From the NCBI RefSeq assembly GCF_023015965.1, contig NZ_JALKAN010000001.1, forward strand, positions 1,200,160 to 1,264,159: a DNA stretch of 64,000 nt. Reading direction: 5' to 3'. The notes beneath the pieces were generated by a model, which worked only from the letters and a program-made list of their open reading frames with translations, was not told where the DNA came from and made no database searches. Origin of the DNA: Allomuricauda sp. F6463D (GTDB taxonomy: Bacteria; Bacteroidota; Bacteroidia; Flavobacteriales; Flavobacteriaceae). Of the stretch, positions 18,128 to 27,081 are shown in pieces. Position numbers and translations under genes: made by a program. Positions within the stretch are counted from its first letter, which is position 1, and every line of letters starts with the position of its first letter.

Positions 18128-18732
18128 CAGTAATTGGTTTCCCGGTTATTGATGATATCCTGCATACGCCGAAAGGAGATGATTTCCCGGTACCTTCGTG
18201 TCTTGACCTCCAACTCGGCCACCATTTCCTGCGACTGCACTTTTTTTTCCATCAAAATGGCCGTGCGCTCCGCATCGGACATCTTCAAAAAATCACTGGA
18301 CAAAATCTGGTTTACAAAATCCAGGTCATCAATGGCCGTATCCATGATCTGCTCAAAGGCTCTGGATACCTGTTCCACCTCCCCTGCCTTGATATAGGGT
18401 GAGTTCAGAATATCACGAAGATCGTTCTGTACCGTTCGAAATAAAATCTCGTTGTTCCGTGCCAATTCCCGAACCGCCTTCAGTTGTTTGATGGTGTTAT
18501 TGACCTTGACAATATTGTCCTTCTGTTCCTTCAGAAACTCCACGGTCTTTAGCAGTTCAGAGGTCTGTTTGGCCGATTCCAACAGGGACTTGGTCATACT
18601 GATAAAGTTCGTATTGTCATACACCGGCATCCCTTGGCAGGCAGCGCCTGCAGGCAATAACAGGGCCAAGGACAGCGCCAACATCCATGTTCTAGGATTG
18701 TTCCTTAGGTTTTGTTTCTTAACTATTTTCAT
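18127..18732 (-). CDS. traI: Conjugative transposon protein TraI (DUF4141)
   Basis: The 201-residue protein has a signal peptide (LSLALLLPAGAACQG) followed by long amphipathic helices (SLLESAKQTSELLKTVEFL, QEMVAELEVKTRRYREII). This is the DUF4141 type found between traG and traJ in CTnDOT-like elements, comparable to VirB5 pilus-tip or channel proteins. The gene overlaps traG by 4 bases. Confidence 0.83.
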   Translation of the reverse strand: MKIVKKQNLRNNPRTWMLALSLALLLPAGAACQGMPVYDNTNFISMTKSLLESAKQTSELLKTVEFLKEQKDNIVKVNNTIKQLKAVRELARNNEILFRTVQNDLRDILNSPYIKAGEVEQVSRAFEQIMDTAIDDLDFVNQILSSDFLKMSDAERTAILMEKKVQSQEMVAELEVKTRRYREIISFRRMQDIINNRETNY

Positions 18733-21140
18733 ATCGTTTTCTTTTGTTGATTTATAAATTCCGTAATGGCCCGTTCCATATTCCCGAACTGTTCAAAGAG
18801 TTCCATGATCTGACCATGTTCCATCCCATCGGTGAGATAGGCCGCATAGACCTCTGGGGGTACCTCCAAGCGAAAGACATTGCTTTCCTTCCCGATCTTG
18901 ATAAAGATTTCGGTGTATTTGTGTTCCCCTGTCAGGTTGTTTCTAAGGGACTTCAATTGATTGAGATCATGGTTGGAGAGGTTCAATCGCCTTGCCAGTT
19001 CATCATAGCCCTTTTCGTTCCGTAAACTGTACACGACCTGCGTATTCTCCAGGATACTTGCCGAAGTGGCATTTTCCGGTAATTGGTTGATGGATTGCAG
19101 GATGATACCAATGGCCCCGTTTTGCTTTCGGATGGCCTGGTAATAGAACTCCACACTCTCCAATACATTGGGAAACTTGAGTTGCTTGGCAAACTCATCG
19201 AACAGGATGATGCCCCTTTCCGAGCGGTTTCGCCAAATGGTGCGTTGGATGGCCGACTTGATCAATTTGAGCATTACGGACAGGATTTCCCTATTGTCGC
19301 GCACCTCGTCCAACTCAAAGACAATTAAACGCTTGTCCTCGATCTTATAGGTCTGGTCTTCTGCCACATGGAACAGAAAACTGTACAGGCCCCCATCCAC
19401 ATATTCAGAAAGGATGTGCAAAAAGCCATAAACACTAAAATCGGATTCCTGAACTTGGGTTTCCTCGATCAAGGTATCCTTGTGCTTGTCCACGAATTGA
19501 TATAGGGAAGCCAAGGAATGCCCCTCCATGATCTTATTATAATAGTGCAACAACACTTTTTTCAAGGCCACTTCCTTGGATTTGGTCACATGGCTTTCCG
19601 CCAAGAGCTCCAAAAGGAACAGGGCCAGATCTTCCAATCGTTCAGGGGTCAAATCGGACGGATCAGAAATATAAAAGGGATTAATACCCAAGTTCTTGCC
19701 TTGCTCATAGCGAAGGACCACGTGATCATCGGGATACAATTGGGCAAATTTGGCATAAGAACCCCCTAAATCGATAATGACCAGTCGTACATCGGCCTCA
19801 AAGTATTGACGTAGGATATTATTGGCCAAGAAGGATTTCCCTTCCCCTGTCGGGGCAAAAATGGCAAAGTTCCGGGCCTTGATACGCCTTTTCCCCTCGT
19901 CCCATACATCCTTGACCACAGGAATATTGTACTGTCTATCATTAAAAACGATTCCTGTTTCATCAGAGCGATAATTGGTATTGTTGATATACAGACAAAG
20001 GGCTGCCTTCAGGTCCATCACAAAAAGATCTTCATTGGAAAAGTTGGAAGCATAACTGGGATAGGAGTTCAAAAAATAATGTTTGCGCTCCTCCCCATGG
20101 GGATGATAGGGTCGTATATCCAGTTCCTTTAATATGGCCTTAATGCCAGAAGCAATGCGCTTCAACACCCCAGCTTCCGTATGCCAAAAAACAATGTTTA
20201 CATGGCCACGAACGATCCGTGCGGTATCATCCCCATTGATCCTGTCCAAGATATGTTGGACCTTATTGCGAACCACTTTGTTCTGGGAACCAAAATTGGA
20301 GCTCTTGGAGAGTTCCTCAATTTTTTTATCCAATAGTTTACGCCATTGATGGGTATCGTCCAGATAAAGGATTTGGTTGATGATATGGTTCTCCCCCAAT
20401 TCCAGTCCCAGACCGTCCAAAAAACCTTTATGAAAACTAAATCCGTCCGAACTGAATTTCCAATTGGGCACACTGCTTCGCACAGTTTCACCAAAACAAC
20501 CTTCATTATTGATGGCCATCACATCAAAATAATGGTCACCAATTTCGATGGGGCCTTTTCCTAGCTGGATATCCGTATCAAAATCAAGATTGTATCCATT
20601 GAAATAAGCATGGGTATGCTCCAATATTGCTTCAGGTTCCATGGGTACCATGGACACGTTTTTGGAGTTGTTGACATAGGATACAGCATCGTTGACGGCG
20701 GTCACAAATTCACCAACTTGCACATCCAATTTCCGATGCAACCCTATCTCCACTTTTCGAAAGGGATTGACATATTTGGTAGCATTAATGGCTTTGTCAA
20801 GAGGAAGTACAAAGAACAGATAACTCTGATGGCCTAAATGCTCCCTACCTACAAAATAATCATGGGTAGCCATTGCTAAAAAGGAATCCTTTGGAAGATT
20901 TCTACCATCATAACCCTTCTTTTGATATATATCCTGCTTATGTATAACCGTACCTACAGGCAAGGATTTAAAGGCTTGGAACCACATCCCATGCAGCTCC
21001 TCAAAATCCGTTTCAGAAAGGGTGTATATCTCAGGCAGTTCCACCTGATAACACAATACCACATTGCCATTGCTTCCAAAGACCACATGGTTTTGGATAT
21101 CCAGTATGGGGTGATATGCGTGGAAATTGAGTTTAGCCAT
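18729..21140 (-). CDS. traG: TraG conjugation ATPase (VirB4 family)
   Basis: The 803-residue cytoplasmic ATPase powers assembly of the mating channel. It has the N-terminal VirB4 domain (YHPILDIQNHVVFGSNGNV) and a Walker A motif APTGEGKS near residue 430. The Walker B is RGIILFDEFAK near 660, and the C-terminal RecA-like part includes SINQLPENATSASILENTQ. Length and order match CTnDOT TraG. It overlaps traF by 8 bases and traI by 4. Confidence 0.93.
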   Translation of the reverse strand: MAKLNFHAYHPILDIQNHVVFGSNGNVVLCYQVELPEIYTLSETDFEELHGMWFQAFKSLPVGTVIHKQDIYQKKGYDGRNLPKDSFLAMATHDYFVGREHLGHQSYLFFVLPLDKAINATKYVNPFRKVEIGLHRKLDVQVGEFVTAVNDAVSYVNNSKNVSMVPMEPEAILEHTHAYFNGYNLDFDTDIQLGKGPIEIGDHYFDVMAINNEGCFGETVRSSVPNWKFSSDGFSFHKGFLDGLGLELGENHIINQILYLDDTHQWRKLLDKKIEELSKSSNFGSQNKVVRNKVQHILDRINGDDTARIVRGHVNIVFWHTEAGVLKRIASGIKAILKELDIRPYHPHGEERKHYFLNSYPSYASNFSNEDLFVMDLKAALCLYINNTNYRSDETGIVFNDRQYNIPVVKDVWDEGKRRIKARNFAIFAPTGEGKSFLANNILRQYFEADVRLVIIDLGGSYAKFAQLYPDDHVVLRYEQGKNLGINPFYISDPSDLTPERLEDLALFLLELLAESHVTKSKEVALKKVLLHYYNKIMEGHSLASLYQFVDKHKDTLIEETQVQESDFSVYGFLHILSEYVDGGLYSFLFHVAEDQTYKIEDKRLIVFELDEVRDNREILSVMLKLIKSAIQRTIWRNRSERGIILFDEFAKQLKFPNVLESVEFYYQAIRKQNGAIGIILQSINQLPENATSASILENTQVVYSLRNEKGYDELARRLNLSNHDLNQLKSLRNNLTGEHKYTEIFIKIGKESNVFRLEVPPEVYAAYLTDGMEHGQIMELFEQFGNMERAITEFINQQKKTI

Positions 21141-21411
21141 TTGTAAAGAGATTCAACTGTTTTAGGCTTATAATCTTGGGAAAGGTTTGCACCACCGTGA
21201 ATTGGAAGGGTTTCCTAACCCACCGCACCAATGCCCCATAGAAAAGGGCATTGAAGAGCAGCAGGCCCACGATGACACCAAAATGAAACGAAAAAATGAT
21301 GATCAAAAGCGAACCGATGATAGACACCATCATCAGGGCAAACAGTGAAATGGACAGCCTCATGATCATGGCCCGCTTTCGTATATTTCTATAAACCTCG
21401 AACTGTTTCAT
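21133..21411 (-). CDS. traF: Conjugative transposon protein TraF (DUF4133)
   Basis: The 92-residue protein has two closely spaced membrane helices (about 20-60) and a basic N-terminus (YRNIRKRAMIMRL). It matches the DUF4133/TraF family, comparable to VirB3, which docks the VirB4-like ATPase at the inner membrane. It shares one base with traE and overlaps traG. Confidence 0.87.
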   Translation of the reverse strand: MKQFEVYRNIRKRAMIMRLSISLFALMMVSIIGSLLIIIFSFHFGVIVGLLLFNALFYGALVRWVRKPFQFTVVQTFPKIISLKQLNLFTNG

Positions 21412-21698
21412 CAGACCACGATTCCGATGAGATAGGTAAAGATGCCCACCACGGCACCAGCAATAAGGACAAAGACCAATACACGGGTAATCCCCTTTTT
21501 AAGGTCGGCGTTTTCTCCAAAGAAGTGACCTGCATTAAAAAGAAAGCCCACTAAAAAGATAACTCCCAGGATTATGGGAAATATGGCCCGAATGGTATCA
21601 GAAATATCGTTGACCGAATCCTCGATGCCCCCGATCTGGGCCAAAACGGCACTGGAGGTAAAAAGCAATACTAAGGTGATAAAGAACGGTTTTCGCAT
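21411..21698 (-). CDS. traE: Conjugative transposon protein TraE (DUF4134)
   Basis: The 95-residue protein has a cleavable signal (MRKPFFITLVLLFTSSAVLA) and two further helices, as in VirB2-type pilins. It matches DUF4134/TraE and is the first gene of the tra operon. The upstream traA-traD genes of CTnDOT are not found next to it. Confidence 0.87.
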   Translation of the reverse strand: MRKPFFITLVLLFTSSAVLAQIGGIEDSVNDISDTIRAIFPIILGVIFLVGFLFNAGHFFGENADLKKGITRVLVFVLIAGAVVGIFTYLIGIVV

Positions 21699-21989
21699 AT
21701 CGTAAACGTTTAAGGGTTAGACGATTATTGATATGTGAAAATTAGAGGAATAGATGATTCAAATAGCTGAATATCAATTATTTGTGAACATCATTTTAGC
21801 TGCATTGAAAGAAGCTTAATTGGTCAGGAATCCGTACAGATTTAATTGTTCCTTGACCAGTCCTTGTTAATAAGTGCCATCTGGTTCCCATCACAAAAGC
21901 AGAAAAACGTCAAAATTGGCTGATCGGCCCATCAAAAAGTATTGCAATTCGCCAAAATTCAAAGCTACATGCTACACCGCCACAAAACC
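21699..21989. other. Upstream region of the tra operon with an inverted repeat
   Basis: This 291-base stretch separates the DnaC-like gene from traE. Arms TGGTCAGGAA (21821-21830) and TTCCTTGACCA (21849-21859) form an imperfect inverted repeat with a one-base bulge, about 130-160 bases ahead of traE. It has no T-tract on either side, so it is more likely an operator or leader structure than a terminator. The tra promoter must lie here unless the operon is continuous. Confidence 0.45.
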
Positions 21990-22652
21990 TTATTTTCTTT
22001 TGTCCTTACTGTCCTTATCGAATCCCACTAGGTTAAAGAGTTCCCGCATTCTTGACCTTACTCGGTTCCCATACCTTGATTCGAGTTCCTGTGCATTGAG
22101 ATTGGTGGTGGCATGGGTCTTGATCTTATGGTCAGTGAACAGCTCATAGCGGGACAGCAAGATCTCCCCCATGACATTGCACTCCTTTCCAAAATGGACC
22201 CCATCAGGTTCCACACCCAGGTCGTCAAAACAAAAGGATTGGGTGTTTCCATAGTCCCCAATAATCTTATAGCCCAAATGGTTGAAGCCAAAGACAATGT
22301 TCCTGGAGGGAATGACTTCATAAGGCCTTTGGTGGGGCACCATGAACTTGAACAGTTTCATCAGACTGGTCTTCCCACAGCCTACCGGACCTGAGAGGAG
22401 AAGGCCCTTATCCACATCGATCCCGAACTGTTTGCAACGTTCACTGTCCCTGATAAAGTAGAGACTGAGCTTGTACAGCATCTCCCGGTCCTCCCTGTGC
22501 ATCCTGAACTTCTTGCCAAACAGGAGTTTTCCCTTGGCATCGAGGTAGACCAGGATCTTATCGAAATCGTATTTGATCTCCCTGCCCTTCAAGGAGCCCA
22601 GTTCATAGCTTATGACACCTTCAGTGATGATATGTGGGGCCTTAAAATTCAT
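21990..22652 (-). CDS. DnaC-like AAA ATPase of the conjugative element
   Basis: The 220-residue protein has a Walker A motif SGPVGCGKTSL near residue 87, a Walker B SFCFDDLG near 144, a sensor-like THATTNL and an arginine-rich YGNRVRSRMREL end. This is the layout of DnaC/IstB-type helicase loaders. Such a gene lies with a small winged-helix partner in many Bacteroidota conjugative elements and is thought to help replication or transfer of the excised form. It overlaps the upstream gene by 4 bases. Confidence 0.78.
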   Translation of the reverse strand: MNFKAPHIITEGVISYELGSLKGREIKYDFDKILVYLDAKGKLLFGKKFRMHREDREMLYKLSLYFIRDSERCKQFGIDVDKGLLLSGPVGCGKTSLMKLFKFMVPHQRPYEVIPSRNIVFGFNHLGYKIIGDYGNTQSFCFDDLGVEPDGVHFGKECNVMGEILLSRYELFTDHKIKTHATTNLNAQELESRYGNRVRSRMRELFNLVGFDKDSKDKRK

Positions 22653-23188
22653 AGCGGTTCGTTGTAGTCTTTGTCCTTGCTAGTCCGTAAGTTGTCCAGA
22701 TATGGGACAGTGGGGGTTTGTTCGGCATTGTTTTCTTCGATCTCAAAAACTTTCTTTTTCATTTTTTTCCGTTTCTTCCCGTTTGTAATGTTTTTAGTTG
22801 TTTGTATATGTTTGTTTATAGGTACCAACGCTTGTCCATTGCTTGTCCCGAATTTGGTACGGTACCGGTCCAGGGCTTGTCCAGTACTTGTCCCAAAATC
22901 GAACATCTTGATCCGGCTGCCCTTGTAAGGATTATGGGACGGGGAGTACAGGATATAGTTCCAATCACTGAGCTCTCGGATGCAGCGGTGATAGGTCGAT
23001 TTGGACCCTATCTTGGCATAGGCCATGGCCTCTTCCCTACTGATATAGAACTCGGCCACAAAATAATTTTGGTTCCATAATTGGAACAGTCCGATGTACA
23101 GGCTGATATGGGTCGGGTTCAAGCGGTTGTCCTTGGCAAACTGGGCAAACACCCCGTTCAGGTGTTTGATATAATTGATGTCCTCCAC
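22649..23188 (-). CDS. Probable winged-helix replication or control protein with repeated peptide motif
   Basis: From the GTG at 23188 the frame encodes about 179 residues starting VEDINYIKHLNGVFAQFAKD. The first 100 residues look like a winged-helix domain (YISREEAMAYAKIGSKSTYH). A motif F-G-T-S-x-G-Q-A-L then occurs twice, before a Lys-rich tail. The open frame reaches further upstream to 23263 but overlaps the HTH gene there. The GTG lies one base after that gene's stop, suggesting coupling. By position, just ahead of a DnaC-like loader, it could be a replication initiator or regulator of the element; this is inference. Confidence 0.65.
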   Translation of the reverse strand: MEDINYIKHLNGVFAQFAKDNRLNPTHISLYIGLFQLWNQNYFVAEFYISREEAMAYAKIGSKSTYHRCIRELSDWNYILYSPSHNPYKGSRIKMFDFGTSTGQALDRYRTKFGTSNGQALVPINKHIQTTKNITNGKKRKKMKKKVFEIEENNAEQTPTVPYLDNLRTSKDKDYNEPL

Positions 23189-23189
23189 T

Positions 23190-23468
23190 TTAGATGCGGT
23201 TATGGACCTTGTTCTGCTCCAGTACTTCCATGATCTCATGGTACTCGTAGTAGAGCACCCCACCTATCTTGGTGTAGGGCAAGGTCCCATTGACCCTAAG
23301 GTTTTGGAGGGTACCCGGCGAAATGCCCAACAGGTCCCGGACCTCATTGGATTTGAGCCATTTCTTGCCCGGTTGTCCACTTTGGTCCTTCAATAATGCT
23401 TTGATGTCTTCCAAGAGTTCCACTTTGAACTCCATGAGATCTTCTGAGGTGACGATGGTTGCTCCCAT
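23190..23468 (-). CDS. Excisionase-like helix-turn-helix protein
   Basis: The 92-residue protein carries a MerR/excisionase-type HTH (LKSNEVRDLLGISPGTLQNL, then NGTLPYTKIGGVLYYEYHEI), which is the DNA-binding layout of Xis and similar recombination directionality factors. In CTnDOT the RteC protein activates xis genes located just downstream of it, and rteC lies immediately upstream here. The gene is therefore a good candidate for a Xis2c-like factor. It could instead be a simple repressor of the following two genes. Confidence 0.75.
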   Translation of the reverse strand: MGATIVTSEDLMEFKVELLEDIKALLKDQSGQPGKKWLKSNEVRDLLGISPGTLQNLRVNGTLPYTKIGGVLYYEYHEIMEVLEQNKVHNRI

Positions 23469-23578
23469 AGTTTTTTGAGTTTTAAAAGAAGGACCATCCC
23501 ATTACTATCATTTCATTTGATGGCCCTTCGATTGATTTGACTTTCAGGGACAAAACTCAAAAAGGTTTTTGGAAAAAC

Positions 23579-23604
23579 TTCCCAAGTTGGTACCAAGGTG
23601 GGTG
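23579..23604. promoter_or_regulatory. Imperfect second copy of the rteC-xis intergenic palindrome
   Basis: The 16 bases CCCAAGTTGGTACCAA at 23581-23596 repeat exactly the left part of the perfect palindrome at 23717-23742. The right half here is degenerate (GGTGGG instead of CTTGGG). It lies about 110 bases upstream of the excisionase-like gene start, where an activator site would be expected. Confidence 0.55.
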
Positions 23605-23716
23605 TTTTTTTCTGCGCATAGGATTTGATGGTATTTGGTTCAATTTAAACAATGTACATCCAATAATGGGCTCATAAATCTCAAGATTATACCCCTATGG
23701 CCCATCAAAATGCAAA

Positions 23717-23742
23717 TTCCCAAGTTGGTACCAACTTGGGAA
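23717..23742. promoter_or_regulatory. Perfect 26-bp palindrome downstream of rteC, candidate RteC operator
   Basis: Thirteen-base arms (TTCCCAAGTTGGT and its complement ACCAACTTGGGAA) meet with no spacer. The palindrome lies 11 bases beyond the rteC stop codon. It has no loop and no following T-tract, so it is a poor terminator. A partial copy 138 bases away supports a protein-binding role. Confidence 0.6.
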
Positions 23743-23752
23743 AAACTAAAAC

Positions 23753-24592
23753 TCATTCATCCAGGGAATCCATCCGTTGGTTGAGCATCTCAATGAGCTT
23801 GTCCAAAAAGCGGGTCTTACTGGTCTTTCGGGACCGGATATCAATAAAAGTGTGGTAGTAGTTACCGAGGTCCACATTGTAAAAATGTTCAAAATGCGAG
23901 GCCAACTCCTTGATGTCCGTGGTACCGCTATTGATGCATTTGCTGGATTGGAGTGCATATAAAAGTTCGATCAGATCGGTCTTGTTGCCGGTCCAGAAGA
24001 GTTTTGAAGGTTTTTCCATGGTCATGTTCTTTTGGGGTTCTAAATTGTTTTGTAGGTCATCTACCTCCTTTCTCAGGTACACGATGAGCATGTCATAGGC
24101 CATGATCGTGGCCACGGTACCATCCTGACAGGTGGAAAACTGATCATCGATCAAAAAGTGGAAGGATTCAAGGGGCAACCTGAGATCTCGGTTACCCCGA
24201 ACGAAATACTGCTCGTCGAGGGACATGGCCCCACGACGGTAATAATTATAAAACTCCAGATTATCGTTAAAAAAGGTCTGGAACTTGTCGATCTGAAGTT
24301 GTAGGTACTTGATTTGTGCCGCATCGTTTCCCCTTGGCCGCTTGCTCTCGATATTGAACAATCTAACATAATAGATCAGCTTACTAAAGATTTGGGGCTT
24401 GACGTGCTTGAAGAAGTAGATTTCGTCCGCTTGGGTCTCGAAGGTCTTGCCGGTAATCTGTTTTTGCAGTTTACGGATACTTTTCTCCACGAGAACGATT
24501 CCCTTTTCCGCTTTGAAAAGGATATCCCCGTTCCCGCTTTCCAAGGCATCCAATTGGCCTTCAAATTCCGATAGCAGCTTTTGGTATTTCAT
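23753..24592 (-). CDS. rteC: RteC family regulator of conjugative element excision
   Basis: The 279-residue protein matches the RteC family in length and pattern: helical N-terminus with YFFKHVKPQIFSKLIYYVRLF, then YYRRGAMSLDEQYFVRG, and a C-terminal winged-helix part with WTGNKTDLIELLYALQSS. In CTnDOT, RteC is made after antibiotic or stress signalling and switches on the xis operon, starting excision and transfer. The order rteC then an HTH gene is the same here. The two-component genes rteA/rteB are not nearby. Confidence 0.88.
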   Translation of the reverse strand: MKYQKLLSEFEGQLDALESGNGDILFKAEKGIVLVEKSIRKLQKQITGKTFETQADEIYFFKHVKPQIFSKLIYYVRLFNIESKRPRGNDAAQIKYLQLQIDKFQTFFNDNLEFYNYYRRGAMSLDEQYFVRGNRDLRLPLESFHFLIDDQFSTCQDGTVATIMAYDMLIVYLRKEVDDLQNNLEPQKNMTMEKPSKLFWTGNKTDLIELLYALQSSKCINSGTTDIKELASHFEHFYNVDLGNYYHTFIDIRSRKTSKTRFLDKLIEMLNQRMDSLDE

Positions 24593-24604
24593 GACGATTC
24601 TCCA

Positions 24605-27010
24605 TTAATGCTGGCCTTCCATGATTCCGAGCAATTCCAAAATGAAATTGTCATTGGTCTGGAGATAGGCATATTTTTTCTCTACCGTTGCACCGAGTTT
24701 CCGTTTCTCAAAGGCTGCGGTCAACCCGAAATCGATTTTGGGAACGCCCGATCCAATGGCCCGTTCAATGGTCCGATAGAGCAACTGGCGATAAATGGCA
24801 AATTCTTCCAGACCATCATAATCCATACCTACAAAAGCAGGGACATAGACCTGGTTCAAATTGGTATAACAGAACATCACGCCCACTATCTTTTCAGGTT
24901 CGTCCAATGAAAAAAGGACAATAAACTCCCACAAATGGTTTTCGTTCATCTTTTCAAACAGGGAGTCCGGAAATGAATAGGTATTGAGCCCCAAATTCCG
25001 GGACTGTACTTCCCCAAATAAGGATTTGACCTGTTCAAGTTCAGATTTGGATAGCTTGGGAAGAACTAGGGTCTTTGCCCTATCGAGATAGGGTTGGACG
25101 TCCTTTCGAAAATGTCTTCTGTTTCTGGAGGACAATCTTTGCAAATAATCTTCCATGGAATCCACCCCGTTCAAGACAACGTAACAGGAGTTGGGCATCT
25201 GCACCCTTAAAAATCCCTGACCGTAAAGCGGTTCGTTCCATGGTGAATGTTCTCCAAAGTCCCGAAGGACTGTCATTTTGGCCCCAAACTGCTGCTCCAG
25301 TTTTTCCATGGTTTCCAATAGGGTGTCCCTAGCCTCCTTGCCCAATGCATGGGAAGTATTCCAATAGAGGTGATCCCCCTCCGTGAACAGGCAACCTAGG
25401 GACAGGACCATGGATGACAAATGGTAGGGATCGGTTTTTCGTTCCTCCTCAATGGCAGCAGAAATTTGTGCTTGTGCCAACATATCATCCTTCCAAAGGG
25501 AAAGGGTTACGAAGGTCATCAATATGGGTATCCCATCAGTATCCTTTATGACCACATATCGGAACAACCAATTATGTTCTTTCCCAGGATTGCCATCAAA
25601 CACTTCCTCCAAAAACTTCAGGGCATTCCAATCATAGACCCCTTGCCCACCTAAACTTTGGTTCCATGCCTCCTTTTCAACTTGATCAATGGTATCGAAT
25701 ACTTCAATGGTAAGCTCGGAGGATACTTTCGGTCCACTTAGGATCTTTGGTTCCATTTTAAAGGCGTGGAATACCCTTTGGGCATCGGTCTGGGTATCTT
25801 CCAATGCCTTTGGAAAATGATATTCCATGGCCTCCACCAATGCTTTGATTTCCTCTTTTTGGTTATGCCTTGAAATCGTAATCCGTACACCTGTATTCTT
25901 TACAGGTACCGCAGGAAAGATACCAAGATTGACAAAGAAGCCCTCCCCCATCAAACGGTTCACAAAATTGTACCCGGTCTTGGGCATACCGGTCCCGATA
26001 TAGAACACCGGGGATTCATTCCGATCGATCAAGGGAAGTTCCGTTATCGAAAGACAATCATTGAAATATTCGATGCGTTCCCTCAATTCTTGTTGTAACC
26101 AATAAATCTCCGGGGATAGATGGATTTTTGCTGAGGCCATGGCGGCAGCTACCGAAGCCGGTTCCAATTGGGCAGAGAAGGTCAAGGGTCCACCAAAGGT
26201 CTTGATCTTATCGTACATCGAAGCATTGGAACAGGCCAGAACAGCCCCGCTGGCCCCGAAGGTCTTGCTCAAGGTACCAAACAGCAATACATTTTCGGGC
26301 AATTCTCCCAACTGGTCCAACACATATCCGGTACCATTCCTTCCCACCCAACTCATACCATGTACGTCATCAAAATAAAAATGTAACTGTGGATATTTCT
26401 TTGCCAACCCCATCAATTCTTTGACAGGGGCATAGTCCCCATACATGGAATAAATGCCATCGGCCATATACCAAATCCGTCCCTTGGAATGCTGGTGTTT
26501 TTTGATCTTGTCCTCCAACATATCCAATTGGTTATGTCGAATCATCTCGATGGGCACACTCCGAGTCTTTAGCATCTTGGCCGCATTTTGGACACTCCAA
26601 TGGACCTGATGGTCCAGAATGATCACGTCTTCATCATCCACTGCACTGGGGATGACCCCTATGTGCCCAAGGGTACTGTTTTTGGTAATAACAATGGGAT
26701 ACCCATACATTTCGGAAATCGAGTTTTCCAATTCCTCATACAACGGATTGGAGATATAGGATTTGGATAACGGAAATTGTGTCCCATACCTATCAATGGC
26801 CTCCTTGGCGGCCTCCTTTAAGCGGGAATCCTGTTCCAGCCCTAAATAACCCGTGGTCCCAAAATGGTACAGTTCCTTCCCCTCTACCTCAATGGTCCTG
26901 CCCGAAAAGGATGCTCCCCCGGCATAGAGGTGTAATACCCCGGCGTTCTTGGCATCAGTAAATACCTCATGTACAGTGTTCAAAAAATTGTGGTGTTTGA
27001 TCTTGGCCAT
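24605..27010 (-). CDS. PLP-dependent alpha-oxoamine-synthase-like enzyme fused to a GNAT acyltransferase domain
   Basis: The 801-residue protein has two enzymes in one chain. Residues 1-410 are a fold-type I PLP enzyme of the KBL/BioF/SPT/CqsA group: a GTTGYLGL motif near 51, FDDVHG near 213 and the Schiff-base lysine in GTLSKTFGASG (K249). Residues about 430-795 resemble FemAB/BioF2-type GNAT acyltransferases (SRNRRHFRKD, KIDFGLTAAFEKRKLGA). Alpha-oxoamine synthases join an amino acid to an acyl thioester and release CO2, giving biotin intermediates, sphingoid bases or autoinducers such as CAI-1; the substrate here is unknown. It is divergent from the AraC operon, with shared repeats between them. 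Confidence 0.8.
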   Translation of the reverse strand: MAKIKHHNFLNTVHEVFTDAKNAGVLHLYAGGASFSGRTIEVEGKELYHFGTTGYLGLEQDSRLKEAAKEAIDRYGTQFPLSKSYISNPLYEELENSISEMYGYPIVITKNSTLGHIGVIPSAVDDEDVIILDHQVHWSVQNAAKMLKTRSVPIEMIRHNQLDMLEDKIKKHQHSKGRIWYMADGIYSMYGDYAPVKELMGLAKKYPQLHFYFDDVHGMSWVGRNGTGYVLDQLGELPENVLLFGTLSKTFGASGAVLACSNASMYDKIKTFGGPLTFSAQLEPASVAAAMASAKIHLSPEIYWLQQELRERIEYFNDCLSITELPLIDRNESPVFYIGTGMPKTGYNFVNRLMGEGFFVNLGIFPAVPVKNTGVRITISRHNQKEEIKALVEAMEYHFPKALEDTQTDAQRVFHAFKMEPKILSGPKVSSELTIEVFDTIDQVEKEAWNQSLGGQGVYDWNALKFLEEVFDGNPGKEHNWLFRYVVIKDTDGIPILMTFVTLSLWKDDMLAQAQISAAIEEERKTDPYHLSSMVLSLGCLFTEGDHLYWNTSHALGKEARDTLLETMEKLEQQFGAKMTVLRDFGEHSPWNEPLYGQGFLRVQMPNSCYVVLNGVDSMEDYLQRLSSRNRRHFRKDVQPYLDRAKTLVLPKLSKSELEQVKSLFGEVQSRNLGLNTYSFPDSLFEKMNENHLWEFIVLFSLDEPEKIVGVMFCYTNLNQVYVPAFVGMDYDGLEEFAIYRQLLYRTIERAIGSGVPKIDFGLTAAFEKRKLGATVEKKYAYLQTNDNFILELLGIMEGQH

Positions 27011-27081
27011 TTTATTTGATTTAATTTGTGATAAAAAGAAACGGATTTTGTAAGTTGATAAAGCACACTTATTCTATTTAA

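Noticed and set aside
23189-23263. Upstream extension of the winged-helix control gene
   Set aside because: It overlaps the excisionase-like gene in another frame; the GTG at 23188 fits coupling.
23717-23742. Palindrome as terminator of rteC
   Set aside because: There is no loop and no T-tract, and a second partial copy exists, so a binding site is more likely.
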